Below, in pieces: positions 1-5,374 of a stretch of DNA of 5,947 nt; within the stretch, counting starts at the first letter, position 1; every line of letters begins with the position of its first letter. A program made the position numbers and the translations under genes. The notes below the pieces were generated by a model, which had not been told where the DNA came from, made no database searches, and saw nothing but the letters and a program-made list of their open reading frames with translations. This DNA is from Bacteroidales bacterium (GTDB lineage: Bacteria; Bacteroidota; Bacteroidia; Bacteroidales; F082): assembly GCA_016281295.1 (NCBI GenBank), contig JAEEII010000320.1, forward strand, positions 1 to 5,947, given 5' to 3'.

Positions 1-782
1 TCAAGGCAAAACGCTGTATCGACAATCCAGTATTCTGATTCCATGAATATCGGAGAGTTAATGTTTCCTTTCCTGCCCAATATCACAGTTTTACCTTGGC
101 ATAGCTTCTGGTCACCATACCCCATTATACCGCCACTTCCACAAATCGGATATGTACCTGATTGCTGATACTCACCATCATACTTTTTCCCATTAGTGAT
201 GGATAAACATTCTTCCCACCGCTCAATCGGAAAATCACCCTTGAACATCTCGATAAATTGCGATTTCACCATTTCCTCGGTGGCCGCAAGAAGCTTTTTG
301 TATGACTCCTTCAGTCGATAGGCCGCCCAGAGTTTCTCTGCAAGAACCTTTTGCTCCGCAAGGGGAGGAAGAGAAAACTCATAGTCTTTTAGATGTTCCC
401 ATTTAACACGAGGAGACAAGGAACCAGCCGAGCCTTGCATTGCATAATCAAAGAAACGATCATTTTGAATGACGAATGGCAAAAGCTCTGGCAACACTCC
501 ATCCATTGCTTCTATGACTGTAATATCACCTGAACAAATACCGTCACAAGGTGCCACTACAGCTTTTCGTAGATAAACACGACGACGGCCCAAAAGCACT
601 TGTCCTTTCCGGAACTTTTTTGAAAAAGTATGCTCAATGTCGCAATCCCAATCCTTTAATTCTATTTCGCCAGGAACCAAATGCTCCAAACCCACTACAG
701 GAACCCCACTTTGACTATCTGTCCATGTTTCCCTACATTCTCGTGCAACACTTCCTAATTTGACTATTGCTTTTTCATTCAT
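1..782 (-). CDS. hsdS: Type I restriction-modification specificity subunit HsdS (partial, C-terminus off the left edge)
   Basis: HsdS is the DNA-recognition subunit of type I restriction-modification enzymes; its two target recognition domains (TRDs) each read one half of a split site and position the HsdM subunits. Translating the complement from the ATG at 782 gives about 260 residues with no stop before the window edge. Residues 1-140 look like a first TRD, with the pattern GVPVVGLEHL (27-36), the basic segment LLGRRRVYLRKAVV (63-76) and SLSPRVKWEHL..YEFSLPPLAEQ (about 121-144). Residues 141-180 are a helical spacer. A second TRD begins near 185, with ITNGKKYDG, YPICGSGGIMGYG and ILGRKGNINSP. 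The start overlaps the hsdM2 stop as ATGA, which supports coupled translation. Complete two-TRD HsdS proteins are usually about 400 aa, so roughly a third is missing. The two TRDs differ, predicting an asymmetric bipartite target. Confidence in the family is high; specificity cannot be read from sequence. Confidence 0.93.
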   Translation of the reverse strand, partial: MNEKAIVKLGSVARECRETWTDSQSGVPVVGLEHLVPGEIELKDWDCDIEHTFSKKFRKGQVLLGRRRVYLRKAVVAPCDGICSGDITVIEAMDGVLPELLPFVIQNDRFFDYAMQGSAGSLSPRVKWEHLKDYEFSLPPLAEQKVLAEKLWAAYRLKESYKKLLAATEEMVKSQFIEMFKGDFPIERWEECLSITNGKKYDGEYQQSGTYPICGSGGIMGYGDQKLCQGKTVILGRKGNINSPIFMESEYWIVDTAFCL

Positions 783-2314
783 GATTCTATCATTTTCAAG
801 AGAGTGTTATATTCAATCAAAGCAGATTGGCTACTGTCTTGCCACGCTGAAATGGCATTGTCAAGTGAAGTGTGAGTTTGGGTAAAATGACTGGCATACG
901 CATAGAGAGATATGTTCAGATTGTAATCCTTTGATGCAATGTCATCAAGTAAAACAAGTTTGCTATAGCCTTCTATCTCAGTGGAAGTATGATAAATCTT
1001 TGTTATCCTTTCAATGTGTTCTGGCAGCAACTTGCTTTCTGCATTCTGCCGAACAACATCGTTTACGGCATTTATCATCAAAATCTTTCCCTTTCGTTCC
1101 GCTGGTTTGTTATTGGAACAGATAATGATGCAAGCCTCCATTGGTGAATTGTAGAATAGATTGGGGCCAAGGCCAATAACACAATCCACAACATCCAACT
1201 TCACTAGTTTCTTGCGTAATTCTTTTTCTTCATCTCTGAAAAGCACTCCGTGAGGAAGAAGCGTTGCACTTCTTCCATGATTGTCATTCATCGAAGCGAT
1301 GATGTGTTGAATAAAAGCATAATCCGCTCTTCCTTGCGGCGGTGTGCCGAGGAAATTCCTTCCCCACTTGTCGTTCTGGAAAGCTTCGCGGTCCCATGTC
1401 TTGATGCTATACGGTGGATTGGCCAGCACGATGTCGAACTTCCTCAGTCGACTGCCGTCCACGAAAGCCGGATGCGCCAGCGTGTCTTCACGCACGATGC
1501 TGAAATCCTCCACACCGTTCAGGTAAAGGTTCATTCTTGCAATAGAAGCCGTCAATGCGTTAATCTCTTGGCCAAACACCTTCACGCCTTGCCATGGCTG
1601 CCCTTTCTGGCGCAAGAAGTCAAGACACTTCACCAACATGCCGCCCGAGCCGCAGGTCGGGTCGTAGATGCTCTCGTCAGGCTTCGGTTGCAGTATCTCA
1701 GCCATCAGCGTAACCACCGTGCGGTTGGTGTAAAACTCCTGCGCAGTATTGCCGGCATCGTCGGCAAACTTGCCCACAAGGTATTCATAGGCCTGTCCCA
1801 TCTCATCGGCAGGGCACGACGATAGTCCGAGGTCATAGCGCGAGAAGTCCTCAATCAACGAAGTGATGATGTGGTCAGGCATCTTCGCCTTGTTCGTCCA
1901 GCCGTCCTTCGGGCCAAATATGCCATCCAGACCGCCCACCACGCGCCCGTCAACCTCTTCGCCAGGGTTGGCCTGCTCGATGGCGATGAAAGCGTCCACA
2001 AGCCGCTGCCCGACGTTCTCGGTCACTTCGCGCACGTCTTGCCAATGTGCTCCTTCAGGAAGACGAATGGCAAGATCCTCGGCCTGCATCGCAGCATAGT
2101 CTTCACCACCCTCTGCGACAAACCACTTGTACTGCTCCTTATACACGTCGCTGATGCGCTTGAAAAACAGCAGCGGGAAAATGTACTCCTTGTAACCCGC
2201 AGCGTCAATCTGGCCACGCAAACGTGTGGCCGCTCCCCAAAGGAACGATTTCAGCTCGTCCAACGGTATGGTCTCGCCATCATGACGGTAGGGTATCGGC
2301 CTGTGTTCTTCCAT
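779..2314 (-). CDS. hsdM: Type I restriction-modification N6-adenine methyltransferase subunit HsdM (second copy)
   Basis: This is the modification subunit, which transfers a methyl group from S-adenosylmethionine to adenine N6 at sites chosen by HsdS. The protein is 511 aa, normal for the family. An N-terminal HsdM_N-type helical domain spans about 15-165 (FPLLFFKRISDVY at 46-58, HWQDVREVTENVG at 90-102). The SAM-binding motif I is DPTCGSGG (218-225) and the catalytic motif IV is NPPY (299-302). The usual EFYTPR motif before the SAM site reads EFYTNR here (193-198). The start at 2314 lies 4 nt after the nuclease stop, and the end overlaps hsdS. Because of that overlap it is the natural partner of this HsdS. 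The coding DNA changes from about 57-68% GC before residue ~330 to about 32-42% after it, with no frame break. It is a divergent paralogue of the HsdM at 4887-3340, not a recent duplicate. The family call is nearly certain. Confidence 0.96.
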   Translation of the reverse strand: MEEHRPIPYRHDGETIPLDELKSFLWGAATRLRGQIDAAGYKEYIFPLLFFKRISDVYKEQYKWFVAEGGEDYAAMQAEDLAIRLPEGAHWQDVREVTENVGQRLVDAFIAIEQANPGEEVDGRVVGGLDGIFGPKDGWTNKAKMPDHIITSLIEDFSRYDLGLSSCPADEMGQAYEYLVGKFADDAGNTAQEFYTNRTVVTLMAEILQPKPDESIYDPTCGSGGMLVKCLDFLRQKGQPWQGVKVFGQEINALTASIARMNLYLNGVEDFSIVREDTLAHPAFVDGSRLRKFDIVLANPPYSIKTWDREAFQNDKWGRNFLGTPPQGRADYAFIQHIIASMNDNHGRSATLLPHGVLFRDEEKELRKKLVKLDVVDCVIGLGPNLFYNSPMEACIIICSNNKPAERKGKILMINAVNDVVRQNAESKLLPEHIERITKIYHTSTEIEGYSKLVLLDDIASKDYNLNISLYAYASHFTQTHTSLDNAISAWQDSSQSALIEYNTLLKMIES

Positions 2315-2318
2315 AGAA

Positions 2319-3347
2319 TCAATCTTTCGTGATGCAGTACACTTTCTTATACCAACTTATCCAATCTTTCAAATCAGCAACGTCTTGGGCGGAACGGATT
2401 AAATCCATTGAGGTAAATGCCGTGAATTTAGGCGAATGGTTGGTCAGTTTCTTATAGTTTTCTATTGTTTTTTCTAACGAGGGGTTGTCGGGATGTCTTA
2501 CAACGGAGAAACAAACCTGCCTGTAGCCATAGTCGTTAGGCGTTTTTTCCAATACCATGGCAAGCAACTGATTGCGCCACAGTTGGTTCATCCCACCACG
2601 GAACGGGCATCCTTCGCCATCGTATACTCCACTAAAGAAAACATCGCCACCGCACTCCTTCATGATGTCCCAGTATCTGTATTTCGAAACGGCGTGATAA
2701 TAGCAAAGTGAGGGATTGTCAAGGATTTCGTCCATCGAACATTTCTTGCAGTTTTCCTTATACTCTGGATTATCGTTCTTCTTCTTGCTATCACTACGAT
2801 AACCGCCACAATGGGTGAAATCCTTTTCCGTCAGTTTGTGTTCAATAAGCCACAGACATTTCTCTTCGTTTTTATTGATGTAGGCTATGGCAACATCAGC
2901 ATCGGTAACCACGCCACTGTTTTTTTCCAAAAGTTTACCTACACCAAATTCAAACTGGAAGCCTCGATAAAGCGAATCCTTGTCGATACGGTCGAAGTCC
3001 TTGGGCGCAACGCCAGATTTCCTCAATATCTCATCGGCATTAGCATTCGTCAATATCGGGATAAACAAGTTGACGCAAGCCGTTTGGGAACTTGCAATAT
3101 GCTTAAAGGAATAGATATGTGGTTTATACTTGCATTCGCTCTCCTGGATCTCATTCCAAGTCTTCTCGATACCGTCGTATAGCATAGCGGGGGTTTTACG
3201 TTGCTCTTTGCCATACTCGTCAGGTAATACCATCTCGTTGGGATTCCCTCTAAAACATCCATTTTCATCCGTAATGCTTTCTTTATGTTTAAGCAAGGAT
3301 TTTTTCATTTTTTCCTCAAAAGCTTTATATGTATGCACTTTATCCAT
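2319..3347 (-). CDS. Candidate PD-(D/E)xK nuclease between the two hsdM genes (PGN_0703-like)
   Basis: This 342-aa protein has no signal peptide or membrane segment. Its middle carries a PD-(D/E)xK-like signature: E133 in YRGFQFEFG (127-135), the acidic DADVAIAY (149-156), then E169-H-K171 in WLIEHKLTEKDF, giving D151-x17-ExK. Four cysteines follow (C180, C200, C203, C215) and could bind zinc or another metal. A later GMNQLWRNQLLA stretch (252-263) resembles a conserved helix of the family. I recall a similar pattern in the PGN_0703 family of putative restriction endonucleases, but could not search. The ATG overlaps the hsdM1 stop in ATGGATAA, and an AAAAAGG Shine-Dalgarno-like run sits 7 nt before it, so the start is well supported. 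Its position between two methylase genes suggests DNA cleavage controlled by the methylation state, which is inference. It is far too small to be HsdR and shows no helicase motifs. Its GC of about 43% is below that of its neighbours. Confidence 0.72.
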   Translation of the reverse strand: MDKVHTYKAFEEKMKKSLLKHKESITDENGCFRGNPNEMVLPDEYGKEQRKTPAMLYDGIEKTWNEIQESECKYKPHIYSFKHIASSQTACVNLFIPILTNANADEILRKSGVAPKDFDRIDKDSLYRGFQFEFGVGKLLEKNSGVVTDADVAIAYINKNEEKCLWLIEHKLTEKDFTHCGGYRSDSKKKNDNPEYKENCKKCSMDEILDNPSLCYYHAVSKYRYWDIMKECGGDVFFSGVYDGEGCPFRGGMNQLWRNQLLAMVLEKTPNDYGYRQVCFSVVRHPDNPSLEKTIENYKKLTNHSPKFTAFTSMDLIRSAQDVADLKDWISWYKKVYCITKD

Positions 3348-4887
3348 GGCATTGCCTTTTTAATACATTCACAAATTCAAGCTCCCGTTGTTTTACTTCC
3401 TCATAGGCTGCCTTAAACTCGGCCAACACCTCCTCGTAAGGCTTGATGGCCTCACGATGGTATTGTACATATTTGTTGGGCGACAGGTCGTAACCCTTCG
3501 CGGCAATCTCGTCGAGCGTCACCACCTGCGCATAATCTTCTTCGTTCTTATAGTTGGCATACAGCTCATAAAGCCTGTCAACGTCATCCTGCGAGAGGAT
3601 GTTCTGGGCGCGCTTCTGAGTCAGCACCTTTGTGCCGTCAATCATCAGCACCCTGGCACTATGCTCGGCAGGCTTCATCTTGCGGATGATCAGGAAGCAG
3701 GGCGAAAGCCCCGTGCCGTAAAACAGCTTGTCGCCCAGCGTCACCACCGCTTCCACCATATCGCTCTTCACCAATTTCTCACGAATGCGGCCTTCCTCGT
3801 TGCCTCTGAAGAGCACGCCTTGCGGCATCACCACGGCCATGCGGCCATCACCCGGAGCCATCGACATAATCATGTGTTGAATCCATGCATAGTCACCGCA
3901 CGAGTCGCTGGGCGTGCCCCAGATGTTGCGGCCATACTTGTCCGACGACCATTCCACCGCTCCCCATTTCTCCAACGAGAAGGGAGGATTGGCAATCACA
4001 CAGTCGAACTTGGCCACCTCACCGCCTTGCAGAATCTTCGGGTTGCGAAGCGTGTCGCCTTGCATGATGTTGAAGTCGCTGGCACCGTGCAGGAAAAGGT
4101 TCATCTTGGCAATGGCTGCATTGGTGACATTCTTCTCTTGTCCGAAGATGCAACCGCAGCACAAGCTGCTGTGGTTCATGTGATGCACCGCTTCGATGAG
4201 CATACCGCCGCTACCGCAGGCGGGGTCATACACCCTGTCGCCCGGCTTAGGGTCGAGGATGCGGATGAGCAGCTGCACAACAGAACGCGGGGTGTAAAAC
4301 TCGCCAGCTTTCGCCTTCGAGTCATCCGCAAACTTCTTCAGCAGGATCTCGTAAGCATCGCCCATCAGGTCGGTAGGGTAGTTCCTGTTGCCCAAGTTCC
4401 GAGTGCTCAGGTGCTCAATCAGGTCCCGAATCTTTCCGTCCGAAAGATTCTTCTTGTCCGTCCATTTCTGTGAGCTGAACATACTGAGCACGCCGTACAG
4501 CGTATCGGGGTTGGCCAATTCGATGCCACGCATGGCACCCACGATGGCCGAGCCGAGGTTTTCCGTGCGTTCTCGCACATCCTGCCAATGGCAACCGTCA
4601 GGAATCACGAAGCGATGCTGTTCGGGCAGAGCAGCATACTCCACGTCACCACCGCTTTCGGCGAGGGCTTCTTCCGTTTCCTCGTCGTAAACGTCCGAGA
4701 TACGTTTATAGTAAAGGATGGGGGTGATATAGTCTTTGAAATTATCTTGGCTCACAGGGCCTCGCAGAATGTTACAGGCCTCAAAAAGGAAATTGTACAG
4801 ATTCTGCACACCTTCCAGCTTCAGCTCCTGCTGCGTCTTAGGAGCGTCAAATAGGCTCGGTGTAATATCTTTACTCTTCTTTGCCAT
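3340..4887 (-). CDS. hsdM: Type I restriction-modification N6-adenine methyltransferase subunit HsdM (first copy)
   Basis: This is an HsdM-family adenine-N6 methyltransferase and the first gene of the operon. From the ATG at 4887 it is 515 aa. An upstream in-frame TTG at 4905 would add six residues, but it falls inside the candidate -7 promoter box, so ATG is preferred. Counting from that ATG, the N-terminal HsdM_N-type domain covers about 30-165 (TPILYYKRISDVYDEE). GEFYTPR lies at 195-201, SAM-binding DPACGSGG at 221-228 and catalytic NPPF at 300-303. The C-terminal region ends in a charged helix (about 475-510) of the kind that contacts HsdS. All key residues are present, so it should be active. 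It shares the domain plan of the second HsdM but is clearly divergent. Its 3' end overlaps the nuclease gene by 8 nt. The body is about 57-63% GC, falling near the last 25 codons. It may form a heterodimer with the other HsdM, or be the remnant of a separate system. Confidence 0.96.
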   Translation of the reverse strand: MAKKSKDITPSLFDAPKTQQELKLEGVQNLYNFLFEACNILRGPVSQDNFKDYITPILYYKRISDVYDEETEEALAESGGDVEYAALPEQHRFVIPDGCHWQDVRERTENLGSAIVGAMRGIELANPDTLYGVLSMFSSQKWTDKKNLSDGKIRDLIEHLSTRNLGNRNYPTDLMGDAYEILLKKFADDSKAKAGEFYTPRSVVQLLIRILDPKPGDRVYDPACGSGGMLIEAVHHMNHSSLCCGCIFGQEKNVTNAAIAKMNLFLHGASDFNIMQGDTLRNPKILQGGEVAKFDCVIANPPFSLEKWGAVEWSSDKYGRNIWGTPSDSCGDYAWIQHMIMSMAPGDGRMAVVMPQGVLFRGNEEGRIREKLVKSDMVEAVVTLGDKLFYGTGLSPCFLIIRKMKPAEHSARVLMIDGTKVLTQKRAQNILSQDDVDRLYELYANYKNEEDYAQVVTLDEIAAKGYDLSPNKYVQYHREAIKPYEEVLAEFKAAYEEVKQRELEFVNVLKRQCHG

Positions 4888-4902
4888 AATCCAAGATTGC
4901 CG

Positions 4903-4932
4903 CAAAAATAGTGAATGTTTTCTAATAACAAC
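4903..4932 (-). promoter_or_regulatory. Candidate Bacteroidota-type promoter for the hsdM-nuclease-hsdM-hsdS operon
   Basis: On the minus strand TATTTTTG (4910-4903) matches the Bacteroidota -7 consensus TAnnTTTG exactly. A GTTG (4932-4929) lies 18 bp upstream, slightly closer than the usual TTTG spacing of about 19-21 bp. Transcription would then start near 4897, leaving a leader of only about 10 nt before the ATG at 4887. No clear Shine-Dalgarno sequence precedes that ATG. The -33 half is weak, so confidence is moderate. Confidence 0.5.
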
Positions 4933-4991
4933 TTATTATTAATACTTAAAATATCTATTTGTGCGCTTCACCATCAGACAACCTACTACGC

Positions 4992-5004
4992 CGTCTTCAA
5001 GACG
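4992..5004. repeat. Short palindrome CGTCTT-C-AAGACG
   Basis: Two perfect 6-bp arms flank a single central base. No T-tract follows on either strand, so it is not a terminator by itself. It lies at the left end of the hairpin-rich part of the intergenic region. Its function is unknown and it could be chance. Confidence 0.35.
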
Positions 5005-5030
5005 CAGACGCTGACAACACGTCAAGCCAA

Positions 5031-5043
5031 GTCCCGAAGGGAC
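5031..5043. repeat. Short hairpin GTCCC-GAA-GGGAC
   Basis: Two perfect 5-bp arms enclose a GAA triloop, just left of the first hairpin repeat. There is no T-tract, so intrinsic termination is unlikely. It may be part of a larger structured repeat together with the element at 5054-5097. Confidence 0.4.
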
Positions 5044-5053
5044 GACCCTATCT

Positions 5054-5097
5054 CACCCCGATATGCAATGTCGGGTTTTTATATTGAGATGGGCAGA
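5054..5097 (+). repeat. Hairpin repeat, copy 1, terminator-like
   Basis: The core CCCGATAT-GCA-ATGTCGGG (5057-5075) folds into an 8-bp stem with one G-U pair and a 3-nt loop, followed on the plus strand by five T (5076-5080). That is the form of an intrinsic terminator for plus-strand transcription. An outer stem pairs CCC-(T)-ATCTCA (5046-5055) with TGAGATGGG (5085-5093), with one bulged T, so a larger nested structure is possible. Positions 5054-5085 repeat at 5170-5201 with a single mismatch. No plus-strand gene ends upstream, so what it would terminate is unclear. Confidence 0.7.
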
Positions 5098-5169
5098 GCC
5101 ATGTATACCGCAGCCATAGATGCCCGCCATCACACAAACCCGAGTCGGCATGACATGGCTGCTTGACCC

Positions 5170-5213
5170 CACCCCGATATGCAATGTCGGGTTTTCATAT
5201 TAGGATGGGCATA
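5170..5213 (+). repeat. Hairpin repeat, copy 2, terminator-like
   Basis: This is a second copy 116 bp from the first, with 4 mismatches over 44 bp. The hairpin core (5173-5191) is identical and is followed by TTTTC instead of TTTTT. The outer stem of copy 1 is mostly lost here; only a short CCCA/TGGG pairing remains. It lies between the hsd promoter and the antitoxin-like gene, so as a terminator it would shield that gene from plus-strand read-through. Confidence 0.68.
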
Positions 5214-5306
5214 TTCCTATATGTTTCCGTTCCATGAAAGTTCCTCCAACGGATGAGGGCAGCAGTGCTCCACACCACTATTTCCTGCATAGAAACCTAT
5301 AACTTT

Positions 5307-5335
5307 TTTGGCAAAAATTTCCAATAATTGCCAAA
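5307..5335. promoter_or_regulatory. Candidate operator: inverted repeat TTTGGCAA-N13-TTGCCAAA
   Basis: Two perfect 8-bp inverted arms (5307-5314 and 5328-5335) have centres 21 bp apart, about two helical turns, as expected for a dimeric DNA-binding protein. The right arm ends 7 bp before the -7 promoter box, so the site covers the -33 region. The downstream gene encodes a winged-helix protein of a type that, in AbiEi systems, represses its own promoter through inverted repeats. Autoregulation is inferred. Confidence 0.5.
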
Positions 5336-5342
5336 TTTGTTA

Positions 5343-5350
5343 TACCTTTG
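5343..5350 (+). promoter_or_regulatory. Bacteroidota-type -7 element for the antitoxin-like gene
   Basis: TACCTTTG matches TAnnTTTG exactly and lies 24 bp before the ATG at 5375, giving an expected transcript start near 5356. The -33 element is poor: only TTTC at 5318-5321 has suitable spacing, and it lies within the inverted repeat. A weak -33 fits a regulated promoter but also leaves some doubt. Confidence 0.55.
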
Positions 5351-5374
5351 CGCCCATATTACGAAACACGTATT

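Larger units (their letters stand above)
4888..5374. other. Divergent intergenic region with hairpins and repeats; no gene seen
   Basis: This 487-bp stretch separates the minus-strand hsd operon from the plus-strand antitoxin-like gene. From left to right it holds the candidate hsd promoter, small palindromes at 4992-5004 and 5031-5043, two copies of a 44-bp hairpin repeat (5054-5097 and 5170-5213), an inverted repeat at 5307-5335, and a -7 promoter element at 5343-5350. An open frame at 4915-5166 on the plus strand passes through one hairpin repeat and has low-complexity content, so I do not call it a gene. Nothing recognisable was seen in about 5214-5300. No tRNA or riboswitch was recognised. 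Confidence 0.7.

Noticed and set aside
551..763. Plus-strand open frame of 70 codons
   Set aside because: It is antisense to the first recognition domain of HsdS, which translates into a clear family pattern.
1250..2332. Plus-strand open frames of 191 and 153 codons opposite hsdM2
   Set aside because: They are antisense to the GC-rich part of hsdM2, show no domain motifs, and have no plausible promoter or start context.
2319..3347. HsdR restriction subunit
   Set aside because: HsdR is usually around 1000 aa with Walker A and DEAx helicase motifs. This protein is 342 aa and shows neither.
3388..4473. Long plus-strand open frame of 361 codons opposite hsdM1
   Set aside because: It lies entirely antisense to a gene with all HsdM motifs. 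Its translation is rich in His, Arg, Val and Leu without recognisable domains, typical of an antisense frame in GC-rich coding DNA.
4915..5166. Plus-strand open frame of 83 codons in the intergenic region
   Set aside because: It runs through the hairpin at 5031-5043 and hairpin repeat copy 1. Its peptide has no recognisable domain, and its start overlaps the minus-strand promoter region.
5054..5213. CRISPR array
   Set aside because: There are only two repeat copies, imperfect over their length, separated by a 72-bp non-repeated stretch, and the core is a terminator-like hairpin with a T-tract. No cas genes are nearby.
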